DNA of 64,000 nucleotides from Stutzerimonas stutzeri (GCF_024448955.1 NZ_JAMOIH010000012.1:62001-126000); one strand, 5' to 3'; counted from the stretch's first letter, positions 53,769-63,481 are shown. The notes: a model not told the origin generated them from the letters alone. Numbers and translations: made by a program.

Positions 53769-55442
53769 ATGAATATCACCGCAACGGTGTCAGCCGAACG
53801 CCGCGCATCGATGCTCGGATTGGGCGCCTGGAATGACATGATCATTACGGATTATCTCGACCAAGCCGTAGCCAGCGCAGCCGACTCCCCCGCCATCATC
53901 GCCTATCGCGTGAATCAAAAGGAACGCCGCGCGCTCAGCTATGCGGAACTGAATCAAATCGTTAATCGCATGGCTGCCGGCCTGGCTTCGCTTGGCGTGA
54001 ACAAGGGAGAAGTGGTGTCCTGCCAGCTTCCGAACTGGTGGCAGATGACCGCGCTGCACCTCGCCTGCGTGCGCATCGGCGCTGTACTCAATCCGCTGAT
54101 GCCGATCTTTCGCGAACGAGAGCTGCGCTTCATGCTCAGCTACGCCCAGAGCCGCGTGCTGGTAATCCCTCAATCGTTTCGCAGTTTCGACTACGCGGCG
54201 ATGGTGGATAGTCTGCGCGGCGAGCTGCCAGCGCTCGAGCATGTGCTGGTAATCGACAGTCAGGACGAAAATCGCTGTTTTCAACGGGTTTTGCTGGATC
54301 GCGCCTGGGAAGAAGAACTCGATACCCAGGCGCTGTTCGCCGAGCGACGTCCGCACGGCGACGATGTCGTGCAGCTGCTCTACACCTCTGGCACCACGGG
54401 CGAGCCGAAGGGCGTCCTGCATAGCAGCAATACGCTATGGAGCAACATCCGCCCCTATGCCGATCGCCTGCATCTGAGCAACGCGGACATCGTCTTCATG
54501 GCCTCACCGATGGCTCATCAGACCGGCTTTCTCTACGGCCTGATGATGCCCATCTACCTGAACGGCGCATGCGTGCTGCAGGACGTATGGGATTCGGCTT
54601 ATGCCGTCCAGGTCGCCAAGGCAGAGCGGCCGACCTTCACCATGGCCTCCACGCCTTTTCTGGCCGATCTTATCGAGGTCGCACCTCAGCACCAGGAAGA
54701 ATTGGCTTCACTACGCATCTTCGTCTCCGCCGGTGCGCCGATACCGAGCGCACTGGTCGAGCGAGCCGGTGCCGCCATCAATGCCCGGATCGTCTCCGCG
54801 TGGGGGATGACCGAGAACGGCGCGGTGACCATGACGCACCCGGAAGACGAGCCGGAACGGGCTATCGGCACCGATGGCGTGGCCCTGCCTTACATGGAGG
54901 TGCGTGTCGTCGACGAGCACGGCGAACCGGTGCCGCACGGCACGGAAGGCAATCTCCTGGTGCGGGGCGCCAGCCTGTTCATCGGTTATCTGAAACGCCC
55001 GGACCTCTACAACGTGGACGAGCACGGTTGGTTTCCCACCGGCGACCTGGCGCGCATGGACGCGCAGGGCTACATCCGCATCACCGGCCGAACCAAGGAC
55101 GTGGTGATCCGAGGCGGCGAAAACGTGCCAGTGGTAGAGATCGAAAACCTGCTCTACAAGCACCCGGCCATCTCCGCCGTGGCGCTGGTCGGTTGCCCCG
55201 ATGCCCGTCTGGGCGAACGCCTTTGCGCCTACGTCACGCTGCATGAAGGCCATCAATCGTTGAGCCTGCAGGACGTGGTCAGTTTTCTCCTCGAGCAAAA
55301 ACTCACCCGCAACTACCTGCCCGAATACCTCGAAGTGCTCCCGGCATTGCCGCGCACGCCTTCGGGAAAAATCCAGAAATTCAAACTGCGCGAACAGGCT
55401 AAGGACATCTGCCTTCCCAGCGGCAAAACCTGCCTGACCTGA
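53769..55442 (+). CDS. aliA: acyl-CoA ligase, likely cyclohexanecarboxylate-CoA ligase
   Basis: A 557-residue AMP-forming ligase (ANL superfamily). The ATP loop is YTSGTTGEPKG, A5 motif WGMTENG, later TGDLARMDAQGYIRITGR, and the lysine near the end in PRTPSGKIQKFKL. It activates a carboxylic acid to its CoA thioester. The genes behind it (badH, badI, aliB) point to cyclohexanecarboxylate. AGAGGTGG precedes the ATG. It is the first gene of a plus-strand operon with 24 bases to badH. Confidence 0.88.
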   Translation: MNITATVSAERRASMLGLGAWNDMIITDYLDQAVASAADSPAIIAYRVNQKERRALSYAELNQIVNRMAAGLASLGVNKGEVVSCQLPNWWQMTALHLACVRIGAVLNPLMPIFRERELRFMLSYAQSRVLVIPQSFRSFDYAAMVDSLRGELPALEHVLVIDSQDENRCFQRVLLDRAWEEELDTQALFAERRPHGDDVVQLLYTSGTTGEPKGVLHSSNTLWSNIRPYADRLHLSNADIVFMASPMAHQTGFLYGLMMPIYLNGACVLQDVWDSAYAVQVAKAERPTFTMASTPFLADLIEVAPQHQEELASLRIFVSAGAPIPSALVERAGAAINARIVSAWGMTENGAVTMTHPEDEPERAIGTDGVALPYMEVRVVDEHGEPVPHGTEGNLLVRGASLFIGYLKRPDLYNVDEHGWFPTGDLARMDAQGYIRITGRTKDVVIRGGENVPVVEIENLLYKHPAISAVALVGCPDARLGERLCAYVTLHEGHQSLSLQDVVSFLLEQKLTRNYLPEYLEVLPALPRTPSGKIQKFKLREQAKDICLPSGKTCLT

Positions 55443-55466
55443 CACGCATTCAACTGGAGTACGCAC

Positions 55467-56234
55467 ATGAAAGGCCTACGTGAAAAAACCGTGATCATCA
55501 CCGGCGGCGGCGGCGGAATTGGCCGTGCCCTGTGCCTGCGTTTCGCCGCTGAGGGCAGCCGTGTCGCGGTGCTCGACCGCGACGCAGCGGCCGCTCAAAC
55601 GACCGCCGAACTGATTGTCGAAGCGGCTGGCCAGGCCAAGGCCTACGCCGCCGACATCACCGACTACGCCGCGATCGTCGAGACGGTGAACCGTGTGGAA
55701 AGCGAACTGGGCGTGCCGACCATATTGGTCAACAACGCCGGTTTCGATCGTTTCATGCCCTTCCTCAAGACCGAACCCAGCTCATGGCAGCAACTGATCG
55801 ACATCAACCTGACCGGCGCGCTCAACATGCACCACGTGGTGCTGCCGAAGATGCTCGAAGCCGGCGGCGGCAAGGTCATCAACATCGCCTCCGATGCCGC
55901 ACGTGTCGGCTCGTCCGGCGAGGCGGTCTATGCCGCCTGCAAGGCTGGATTGATCGGACTTTCGAAAACCCTCGCCCGTGAGCTGGCGAGCAAGAATATC
56001 AATTTCAACGTGGTCTGCCCCGGCCCCACCGACACGGCGCTGCTGAAAAGCGTGGCGGCGACTTCGAACAATCCGGAAAAACTGCTCGAAGCCTTCAAGA
56101 ACGCCGTACCCAAGCGTCGCCTCGGCCAGCCGGAAGACTATCCAGGCATCGTCTGCCTGCTCGCCAGCGACGACGCCGATTTCATCACCGGACAGGTCAT
56201 CAGCGTGTCCGGCGGCCTGACCATGGCCGGCTAA
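55467..56234 (+). CDS. badH: SDR, likely 2-hydroxycyclohexanecarboxyl-CoA dehydrogenase
   Basis: A 255-residue short-chain dehydrogenase. The cofactor loop is TGGGGGIG (about 13-20), NNAG follows near residue 90, and the catalytic Y and K are in AVYAACKAGLIG; serine lies in NIASDAARVGSS. BadH oxidises 2-hydroxycyclohexane-1-carboxyl-CoA to the 2-keto compound with NAD+. Placement between aliA and badI and length support this; it could otherwise be a FabG-like enzyme. Confidence 0.88.
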   Translation: MKGLREKTVIITGGGGGIGRALCLRFAAEGSRVAVLDRDAAAAQTTAELIVEAAGQAKAYAADITDYAAIVETVNRVESELGVPTILVNNAGFDRFMPFLKTEPSSWQQLIDINLTGALNMHHVVLPKMLEAGGGKVINIASDAARVGSSGEAVYAACKAGLIGLSKTLARELASKNINFNVVCPGPTDTALLKSVAATSNNPEKLLEAFKNAVPKRRLGQPEDYPGIVCLLASDDADFITGQVISVSGGLTMAG

Positions 56235-56248
56235 ACAGGAGACTCATC

Positions 56249-57031
56249 ATGAATTACGAAGACATTCTCTACACCGAAAACGACGGCGTCGCGACCATCA
56301 CCATCAATCGCCCAGACCGCTACAACGCCTTTCGCGGCCAGACCTGCATGGAGTTGATCGACGCCTTCAACCGCGCGGGTTGGAACAAGTCCGTTGGCGT
56401 CATCATCTTCACGGGCGCTGGCGACAAGGCGTTCTGCACCGGTGGCGACCAGAGTGCTCATGCGGGCCAATACGACGGCCGCGGGCTGATCGGCCTGCCG
56501 GTCGAGGAATTACAGCGGCTGATTCGTGAAGTGCCCAAGCCGGTCATCGCTCGCGTCAACGGCTTCGCCATCGGTGGTGGGCATGTATTGCACGTGGTCT
56601 GCGATCTCAGCATCGCCTCGGATCAGGCCGTCTTCGGCCAGGTCGGGCCCAAGGTCGGCTCGGTCGATCCCGGTTACGGTACCGCCTACCTGGCGCGCGT
56701 CATCGGTGAAAAGCGCGCCCGGGAAATCTGGTATCTGTGCCGCAAATACAGCGCTCAGCAGGCGCTGGAATGGGGGCTGGTGAATGCCGTGGTGCCGCAC
56801 GAAGAGCTTGATGCCGAAGTGCAGAAATGGTGCGACGAGATCCTCGAGAAGAGTCCCACTGCGCTATCCATCGCCAAGCGCTCGTTCAATGCCGACAGCG
56901 AAAACATCGCCGGTATCGGCGGGCTCGGCATGCAGGCGCTGAGTCTGTATTACGACACCGACGAGGCAAAGGAAGGCACCGCCGCGTTCAAGGAAAAGCG
57001 CAAGCCGGACTTCCGCAAGTTCTACAAATAA
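56249..57031 (+). CDS. badI: 2-ketocyclohexanecarboxyl-CoA hydrolase (ring opening)
   Basis: A 260-residue crotonase-fold protein, the same length as Rhodopseudomonas BadI and very similar in pattern: NRPDRYNAFRGQTC, KAFCTGGDQSAHAGQYDGRG, GQVGPKVGSVDPGYGTAYLA and the end EKRKPDFRKFYK. BadI opens the ring of 2-ketocyclohexane-1-carboxyl-CoA with water to give pimeloyl-CoA. This is the signature gene of the pathway. It lies 14 bases after badH. Confidence 0.93.
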   Translation: MNYEDILYTENDGVATITINRPDRYNAFRGQTCMELIDAFNRAGWNKSVGVIIFTGAGDKAFCTGGDQSAHAGQYDGRGLIGLPVEELQRLIREVPKPVIARVNGFAIGGGHVLHVVCDLSIASDQAVFGQVGPKVGSVDPGYGTAYLARVIGEKRAREIWYLCRKYSAQQALEWGLVNAVVPHEELDAEVQKWCDEILEKSPTALSIAKRSFNADSENIAGIGGLGMQALSLYYDTDEAKEGTAAFKEKRKPDFRKFYK

Positions 57032-57120
57032 CGCCGTGTATTCGGCCTCGCGGATGCTCCGGGAACCGGGGCGCCCGGTCGAATCGATCGAACAGCGGCG
57101 CAGCAGTGCTGGAGAACCTT

Positions 57121-58260
57121 ATGAATTTCGCCTTCAACGAACAACAGAACGCCATCCGCGATAGCGTCGCTCGCTTCAGTGCCGAAGTGCTCGCCCCCGG
57201 CTATCGCAAACGCGACCAGACGGGCGTCATCGAGCGTGAAGTCATCCAGCAAATGGGTGACATGGGCCTGCTCGGCGGCGAGCTGCCGGAGCAGTATGGC
57301 GGCAGCGGGCTGGATTGCGTGACCGCCGGAATCATCATCGAAGAAATTTCCCGTGGCGACTTTAATGTCGGCTACATCCCGTTGCTAGCCTCGCTCAACG
57401 GCCAGATCATCAGCCAGCACGCCAGCCCGGAACTGGCCGGCGAATGGCTGAACGAGATCACTGCCGGGCGTCGGGTCGTCTGCATTGCACTGACCGAGCC
57501 CAGCGGCGGCTCCGACGCGGCAAGTTTGCGCATGAAAGCCGAAAACAGGGGCGACACCTACATTCTGAACGGTGAAAAAACCTCCATTTCCATGGCCGAC
57601 CAGGCGGACGTCGCGGTGGTATTCGCCCGCACCGGCAGCCAGGAATCGCGTGCCAACGGCATCAGCGCCTTTCTCGTCCCCATGAACCTGCCCGGTATCA
57701 GCACCACCCGTTTCGAAGATGCCGGCCAGCGCGCCATCGGACGGGGCTCGATCTTCTTCGACAACGTCGAGGTGCCCGCCAGTCATCGTCTGGGTGATGA
57801 GGGCAAGGGTTTCAAGCAAGTCATGCAGGGCTTCGACTACAGCCGCGCACTGATTGGCCTGCAATGCCTCGCAGTGGCTCAGCAATCGCTGGACGAAACC
57901 TGGCAGTGGCTTACCGAGAGACAGGCGTTCGGCCAGCAATTGGCGGCGTTCCAGGGCTTGACTCACCCGCTCGCCGAGTACCAGACCTACGTGCAGGCGG
58001 CTCGTCTGCAATGCTTCTATGCGCTGTGGTTGAAAGATTCCGGTCAGCGGCACAATGCCGAAGCCGCGATGAACAAATGGTGGGCACCGAAACTGGCGTT
58101 CGACGCGGTCAAACAGTGCATGCTCGCCCACGGCCACACCGGATGGGGCGAGGATCTGCCCTTCGCTCAGCGCATGCGTGACGTGCTGGGGCTACAGATT
58201 GGTGACGGCACGGCGCAGATCATGAAAAATATCATCGCCCGTGAATACCTGCCCCGATAA
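57121..58260 (+). CDS. aliB: acyl-CoA dehydrogenase, likely cyclohexanecarboxyl-CoA dehydrogenase
   Basis: A 379-residue FAD acyl-CoA dehydrogenase. It has CIALTEPSGGSDAASL (FAD/substrate loop), KTSISMADQADV, RTGSQESRAN, and C-terminal GHTGWGEDLPFAQRMRDVLG and GTAQIMKNIIAREYL. AliB desaturates cyclohexanecarboxyl-CoA to the 1-ene. ATG 57121 has GGAG upstream; earlier in-frame codons overlap badI and are not used. It is the fourth gene of the operon. Confidence 0.9.
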   Translation: MNFAFNEQQNAIRDSVARFSAEVLAPGYRKRDQTGVIEREVIQQMGDMGLLGGELPEQYGGSGLDCVTAGIIIEEISRGDFNVGYIPLLASLNGQIISQHASPELAGEWLNEITAGRRVVCIALTEPSGGSDAASLRMKAENRGDTYILNGEKTSISMADQADVAVVFARTGSQESRANGISAFLVPMNLPGISTTRFEDAGQRAIGRGSIFFDNVEVPASHRLGDEGKGFKQVMQGFDYSRALIGLQCLAVAQQSLDETWQWLTERQAFGQQLAAFQGLTHPLAEYQTYVQAARLQCFYALWLKDSGQRHNAEAAMNKWWAPKLAFDAVKQCMLAHGHTGWGEDLPFAQRMRDVLGLQIGDGTAQIMKNIIAREYLPR

Positions 58261-58320
58261 CCCCGCCCTTCATGCCGGCTGCGCGTCGCCGCGCGCCGTT
58301 ATGGGTCGCAAGGAAACGAA

Positions 58321-58818
58321 ATGACCGCGATTGAAACCAAGAGCATTCCCAACCGGCTTTTCTTCCGGTTGTTTCAAACCGGCAACGTGTTGCAGCGACA
58401 GGTGCAGAAAGAGATGGGCATCAGCACCGTGCAATGGGCCGTGCTTGGAGCTTTATCGCGGCCAGGCTACGAGGATGGCATTTCGTTCAATCAGCTCACC
58501 GAGTATCTGGTGGTCAGCCGTCAGAGCCTGGATGGAGTGCTCAAGCGCATGGAGCGCGATCACCATGTGCAGCGCGTGCCGCATCCGGACGATGGACGCG
58601 CACGGCTGGTCAGGTTGACCGCTCAAGGCCGAGCCTATTGGGACACACTGCAGGTACGCATCCAGGAGTTCTATGAGCAAGGGCTGAAGGGCTTCAGCTT
58701 CGATGACAGCGTCAACTTTCTGCACTACCTGAGTAAGCTGCAAGCCGATCTCGGAGCCATCGCCCTGGGGCAGCTTGAACACGACGATGTATCGACGGCA
58801 TCCGCCAGCGAGCCGTGA
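58321..58818 (+). CDS. badR: MarR-family regulator, BadR-like
   Basis: A 165-residue winged-helix regulator. The DNA-binding part is around LTEYLVVSRQSLDGVLKRME and the wing DDGRARLVRLT. It follows aliB by 60 bases in the same direction. In Rhodopseudomonas BadR represses badHI-aliAB and responds to a pathway CoA ester; the same job is expected here. AAGGAAA precedes the ATG. Confidence 0.85.
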   Translation: MTAIETKSIPNRLFFRLFQTGNVLQRQVQKEMGISTVQWAVLGALSRPGYEDGISFNQLTEYLVVSRQSLDGVLKRMERDHHVQRVPHPDDGRARLVRLTAQGRAYWDTLQVRIQEFYEQGLKGFSFDDSVNFLHYLSKLQADLGAIALGQLEHDDVSTASASEP

Positions 58819-58828
58819 GAAGCCGGCA

Positions 58829-60016
58829 CTAGTTGACCTCTGCCCTGCGCTCCTGCTTCAGCAATAGCCATACGATCCCCAGGCTGGCGACTGCCATGGC
58901 AGCTGCACCGAGAAAGATGCTCTGCATACCGATGTAAACGGCCAACGCCCCCATGATCGCGCCGGACAACCCTAGTGCCAGATCGAAGAACATGGCGAAC
59001 ACGCTGAGTCCCGAACTGCGGTTAGCGACCCCAACACGCGACACCACCCCTACGCCCAACGCCGGATAGAGCAAGGACAGGCCACACCCGGTCAGCGCCG
59101 ACCCGGCCAGTGCAACGCCCGGCGCCTCGGCGAGCCAAAGCATGACCAAGCCAAGAATCTCTACGGCTAAACAGATCACCGCGACGGAGTAGCCGCCCAC
59201 TCGGTTGATCAGATTGGGAAATAGCAGCCGTGTCCCGATGAAGGCGAAGGCGAAGGCCGTCAGGCACCAAGCGGCCCCATCCCAACCTCGCGCGTTGTAA
59301 TACAGCGCAATGAAAGCCGTTAACGTCCCGTAACCGATGGTGGCCAACGCCAGACTGATGCCAGGCGGCGCGACCTTCCACAGCACCTTGCCAAACGGTA
59401 GCCGCTCCCCCGGATTGAGCGGCGCATCCTCCCGTCGCCAGGCCAGCGCCAAGCCGAGCGCAGCCAACAGCATGGTCACCGCCCCCAGACTCCACAGCCC
59501 CAGCGATTGAGCAAGAAACACACCCAGCGGCGCGCCGATACCGACGCCGCCATAAGCCGCGATACCGTTCCAGGAAATCATACGTGCCGTGCTTTGCGGT
59601 CCGAGACGGGTGATGCCCCAGCTGATCGCGGAAATACCGATCAAGCTTTGCGTGAAGCCCAGCACCAGCCGGCTCATGACCATCACGCCGATACCCACCA
59701 TCGGCCAGGATTCGAGCAACGCTGAAATCAGTAGCAACACACCGCTGACAAGCCCGGACGCCATGCCGATCAGCACGGTTTTCTTCGCGCCCCGCTCATC
59801 CGCAAGGCGCCCAGCCAAGGGGCGGCAGAGCAAGGTAGTGAGGTACTGCGCACCAATGACGATGCCCGCGACGGCAGTGCTGAAACCCAGGTTTTCATGG
59901 ATATAGGCCGGTAGCGATGCGAGTGGGATACCGATGGAAATGAAGGAAATGAAGTTGAAGACAACTAGCGACAGGATGAAAAACGTGTCGTTGGCGGGAG
60001 ATTTCGCAGTGGGCAT
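58829..60016 (-). CDS. MFS transporter
   Basis: A 395-residue permease with 12 hydrophobic segments and the MFS loop between helices 2 and 3 (GRLADERGAKKTVLIG). It resembles the YhhS/YfcJ-like exporters of unknown substrate. ATG 60016 starts the first helix; the frame is open 28 codons further. It is convergent with badR; a link to cyclohexanecarboxylate uptake is possible but not shown. Confidence 0.88.
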   Translation of the reverse strand: MPTAKSPANDTFFILSLVVFNFISFISIGIPLASLPAYIHENLGFSTAVAGIVIGAQYLTTLLCRPLAGRLADERGAKKTVLIGMASGLVSGVLLLISALLESWPMVGIGVMVMSRLVLGFTQSLIGISAISWGITRLGPQSTARMISWNGIAAYGGVGIGAPLGVFLAQSLGLWSLGAVTMLLAALGLALAWRREDAPLNPGERLPFGKVLWKVAPPGISLALATIGYGTLTAFIALYYNARGWDGAAWCLTAFAFAFIGTRLLFPNLINRVGGYSVAVICLAVEILGLVMLWLAEAPGVALAGSALTGCGLSLLYPALGVGVVSRVGVANRSSGLSVFAMFFDLALGLSGAIMGALAVYIGMQSIFLGAAAMAVASLGIVWLLLKQERRAEVN

Positions 60017-60154
60017 CGATTCGCCTGTCGAGGTGATGAAACGCGAATTAGGTAACAAGGCCGGACGAGTGCTATCCAGACAGTGGCACGGAAGGCTCAA
60101 TCACAGAAAAGCGAACTCATCATACAACCGTTGCGCGCTGGTGACACCAGCGCG

Positions 60155-61060
60155 TCAGGCAGACTTCGCGCTAGCCGCAACCCTCGGTCGGCGCCATTGC
60201 GGTAATCCAATCAGCACGACGGCGCTTACGATGACCGTCATCGCCAACCACTCCTCTGCACCGATCCGCTCGCCGGCAAAAGTGATGCCTAGCAGTACCG
60301 CAACCACCGGATTGACATAGGCGTAGCTGGTAGCTGCGGCGGGTCGTACATGTTTGAGTAGGTAGAGATAAGCGCTGAACGCGACGATGGAGCCAAACAG
60401 CGTCAGATAGGCAAGCGCAAGCCAGCCGGCGAAATCAGGTGCCTGCTGCATGCGCTCACCGCTCGCGACGCTGCCGAGAAGCAATACCACTCCGCCGACA
60501 AGCATCTGCGCAGCGCTCGCCATCGCGCCGCCCGGCAGGCTGAGATGCCGGCTCCACATCGAGCCGAACGCCCAGCTCGCCGCCGCGATCAGCACCAGCA
60601 TTGCGCCCAAGGGACTGGCTTGCAGGTTATGACCGAGATTGAGCAGGCCGATTCCGATCAGACCGAGCAGAATGCCGCCCCACTCCAGCCCAGTGGTGCG
60701 CTGGCCCCAGATCAGCCCGAACAGCAGCGCGAACAGCGGCACCGTCGCGATCGCAAGCGCAGCCACTGCCGAGGCTACGCCCAGATGCTCGGCAATGGTT
60801 ACACCACCGTTGCCGCAGCTGAGCAGCAGGAAACCGACGATGGCGCATGACCGCCACTCTTTGCCGGTCGGAACAGGCACACCACGCCACCGCAGCCAGG
60901 CAAACATAAGCCCACCAGCAATGACGAAACGCAGCCCGGCGAGAAGCATAGGCGGCCAAGATTGCACACCTATCTTGATCACGAAATAGGTAGAACCCCA
61001 AACCAGATAGAGCGCGATGAACGCACCCACGAGCAGCAACGATGAGCGATGCGAAGGCAT
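60155..61060 (-). CDS. EamA-family drug/metabolite exporter (YedA-like)
   Basis: A 301-residue membrane protein with ten helices, made of two EamA halves. The start LYLVWGSTYFVIKIGV and the second half AYVNPVVAVLLGITFAGERI are typical of YedA/RhaT-like exporters. The substrate is unknown. Confidence 0.9.
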   Translation of the reverse strand: MPSHRSSLLLVGAFIALYLVWGSTYFVIKIGVQSWPPMLLAGLRFVIAGGLMFAWLRWRGVPVPTGKEWRSCAIVGFLLLSCGNGGVTIAEHLGVASAVAALAIATVPLFALLFGLIWGQRTTGLEWGGILLGLIGIGLLNLGHNLQASPLGAMLVLIAAASWAFGSMWSRHLSLPGGAMASAAQMLVGGVVLLLGSVASGERMQQAPDFAGWLALAYLTLFGSIVAFSAYLYLLKHVRPAAATSYAYVNPVVAVLLGITFAGERIGAEEWLAMTVIVSAVVLIGLPQWRRPRVAASAKSA

Positions 61061-61712
61061 GAGAAAGACCGTGGTGCGGGCATTTGAGCAGCCATTCTAG
61101 ATAGCCGCAGCCAGGACAATAAGCACAGTGAGCGTTTTGTTTAGCGGTGCAGTTTCCCGGTCGCGCCTCGGCCATCTGGTCGAGCCGAAGGGATCAACGA
61201 ACTGTGGCTCGGCTTGGTGAGCGACATGGCTCGGTCCGGCTCATATAAAAATGGTCTTCCAGACGGACACCGAACTCGCAGGCAGACCGGCTCGTTGTTG
61301 AAGCGCGTTTGCATGAGCGTCGCCTGGTCGCCGCGTGAAGCTACGGGCTTTTCAACAATATGAAACGGGACTGGAGCAAGACGTGGCGCACGTCGTTGTG
61401 GTGTGGCGTTGGAAGCAAACGTGCCGCTCATTGCAGGAGCGCAAAAAGGCCTGGGCGAGCAGTTGGGGGACGAAAACGGTTACGGCAATGCCCGCAGGAT
61501 CTGCGGTTTTGCTATGAGCGAGCACCGTAGTGATCGTGATGGTTGCCCGAACTGGGCAGCGCAGGAGGGAGGAATCAGAGTGCTGTTTGGTCACCGTCCA
61601 AGGCCTCAAGACCAAGGACGGTCAAGTGCCGAATACCCACTTGATGAACCATAAGGCCGTTCTACCTGAGGAACAGCCTTATGGCACTGGGCTTCGTGAA
61701 GTCAGATACGAA
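61061..61712. other. gene-free spacer
   Basis: 652 bases between the EamA gene and oprF, both on the minus strand. Short frames on both strands look like noise. The only structure I see is the hairpin at 61649-61684 near the oprF end. Confidence 0.5.
61649..61684 (-). terminator. hairpin after oprF
   Basis: CCATAAGGC (61649-61657) and GCCTTATGG (61676-61684) are perfect complements, extended after one mismatch by GTTC/GAAC. It lies 29 bases beyond the oprF stop. No T-run follows, so it may act as a 3'-end stabiliser or a weak terminator. Confidence 0.6.
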
Positions 61713-62708
61713 TCAACGAACCTGTGCTTCGACTTCGGCCTCTACACGGCGGTTGATCTGACGACCTTCGTCGGTGCTGTTATCGGCAACCGGACGAGCT
61801 TCACCATAACCAACCGAGTCAACACGCTGGCTTTCGACACCGTATTGGTTGACCAGGACCTCGCGAACAGCCTGAGCACGACGCTCGGACAGGCGCTGGT
61901 TGTACTGATCGGTACCGACGGAGTCAGTGTGACCTTCAACGGTAGTGCTGGTCTGCGGGTACTGTTGCATGAAGTCAGCCAGATTCTTGATGTCGCTGTA
62001 GCTTTCTTCGCGTACGCGGGCCCTGTCAAAGTCGAACTTGACGTCGAGCTCAACGCGAACCAGCTCTGGTTCCGGCTCTGGCTCGTTGTCGACGATCGGA
62101 GCCGGTGCAGGCTCAGGAGTAGGCTCGACTTGGGCAACCTGCTGCTGCGCGCCGCCACCAAAGTTCAGACCAACGCCTACGCCAGCCATCCACTCGCTGT
62201 CACCAGCATCGATGTTGTGCATGCCGTCAACGCTGGCTTTGGCGAAGAAGTTCTCGGTGAAGTAATACTTCAGACCGGCACCAATGTTCGCAAAGGTGCT
62301 GTGGTTACGACCGCTACGATCAGCCTGGCCGATGCTCTGGTGAGCCATACCAGCGGATACGTAAGGCCGCAGTCCGACACCCGGCTGACCGAAGTGGTAG
62401 GCCGCGTCGAGGGAGGTCAGGCTACCCTTGATGTTCTTGTGGCCGCCGCCGGCGGTTACCGGATCGTCCGAAGTGACGTCGTGATACTCACCATAGGACA
62501 GGCCCAGGGAGACGTCGTCGGTGAGAAAATAGCTGACGCCAGCGCCATAAAGCTCGCCTTCGTCTTCGAAGCCACGGGCGCTGTCGGAGAAGTAGTGCTT
62601 GCCGAATGCTTCCACCTCTACTGCACCCTGCCCTTGGGCAAGCGCGCTAAGCGAAGTGGCTGCAACCATAGAGCTAATTACAACGCCCAAGGTGTTTTTA
62701 AGTTTCAT
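61713..62708 (-). CDS. oprF: major outer membrane porin OprF
   Basis: A 331-residue outer-membrane protein. The signal peptide ends near residue 24 (SLSALAQ). An eight-stranded beta-barrel (about 27-185) is followed by a proline-rich hinge (EPTPEPAPAPIVDNEPEPEP) and an OmpA-type peptidoglycan-binding domain (FDFDRARVREES, EGHTDSVGTDQYNQRLSERR). The extra cysteines of P. aeruginosa OprF are absent. OprF holds the wall to the outer membrane and gives slow nonspecific diffusion. It lies 99 bases after sigX, which drives it in Pseudomonas. Confidence 0.97.
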   Translation of the reverse strand: MKLKNTLGVVISSMVAATSLSALAQGQGAVEVEAFGKHYFSDSARGFEDEGELYGAGVSYFLTDDVSLGLSYGEYHDVTSDDPVTAGGGHKNIKGSLTSLDAAYHFGQPGVGLRPYVSAGMAHQSIGQADRSGRNHSTFANIGAGLKYYFTENFFAKASVDGMHNIDAGDSEWMAGVGVGLNFGGGAQQQVAQVEPTPEPAPAPIVDNEPEPEPELVRVELDVKFDFDRARVREESYSDIKNLADFMQQYPQTSTTVEGHTDSVGTDQYNQRLSERRAQAVREVLVNQYGVESQRVDSVGYGEARPVADNSTDEGRQINRRVEAEVEAQVR

Positions 62709-62807
62709 CCGTAAATCCCCATCTGGTGGTGAGTATCAGAACAATCTAAGGAAACCGGCTGTCTGTAGGCCCAAGCTGTTCGCTATCAATAGGACAGCTT
62801 GTTGCCG

Positions 62808-63398
62808 TTAAGTTTCAGTGATTCCCGAAAATTTTTCGCGCAGCTTATCCAGTGCGCGCTTGTATCGCATCTTCGTTGCGCTTAAACCCATGTGCATAAT
62901 ATCGGCAATTTCCTGAAACTCGAGCTCCGCTACGAAACGCAGAACCAGAATCTCCCGATCAATTTGGTTCACATGAACCAGCCACTTGTCTAGCCCCGCC
63001 TTTTCCTCGATGTTCGGCGCTTTTTCCTCGGAGGCTTCTTCGACCGGATCGAGACTTAGCGCATCAAGTAAGCGCCGCTTGCGCCGCTCTTTTCGATACT
63101 GGGTAATGCACTCATTGTAGGTAATGCTGTACAGCCAGGTCTTGAACTTTGACTTGCCCTCAAAGTTCTTCAAACCGTACAGAACCTTGAGCATTACTTC
63201 TTGGCAAACATCATCCGCGTCTCGGTCGTTTCCCAAGTAACGAGCACATACATTGAAAAGAGTACGCTGATACCGTCGCATCAGCTCTTCGTAAGCGCGC
63301 GTTATATGGAACAGCTCGGCATGGGCACGCTGCACCAGCTCTTCGTCGGAAAGCTGGCGCGGATCGTAGCTCGTGATGGATGGATGGGTTTTAGTCAA
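62808..63398 (-). CDS. sigX: ECF sigma factor SigX
   Basis: A 196-residue ECF sigma factor, the length of SigX. Region 2 (YLGNDRDADDVCQEVMLKVL, KTWLYSITYNECITQYRK) and region 4 (DREILVLRFVAELEFQEIAD, ATKMRYKRALDKLREKF) are plain. SigX controls oprF and envelope and membrane-fluidity responses. I choose the TTG at 63398 because the protein then has the SigX length; a TTG at 63416 would add six residues and has no better site. oprF lies downstream, cmpX upstream. Confidence 0.93.
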   Translation of the reverse strand: MTKTHPSITSYDPRQLSDEELVQRAHAELFHITRAYEELMRRYQRTLFNVCARYLGNDRDADDVCQEVMLKVLYGLKNFEGKSKFKTWLYSITYNECITQYRKERRKRRLLDALSLDPVEEASEEKAPNIEEKAGLDKWLVHVNQIDREILVLRFVAELEFQEIADIMHMGLSATKMRYKRALDKLREKFSGITET

Positions 63399-63481
63399 GA
63401 CGCTTCGAACCGGCAAAAGTCGTGGCCGCCGTTCACGGTAGACATCGAAAAGGGGCGGCGCACTTTAGCAGATTACCGGGC

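Noticed and set aside
61141..61654. Short frames in the spacer before oprF
   Set aside because: Overlapping frames on both strands, none with a ribosome site or protein-like sequence.
61530..62714. 394-codon plus-strand frame opposite oprF
   Set aside because: Antisense shadow of oprF; no ribosome site or recognisable domain.
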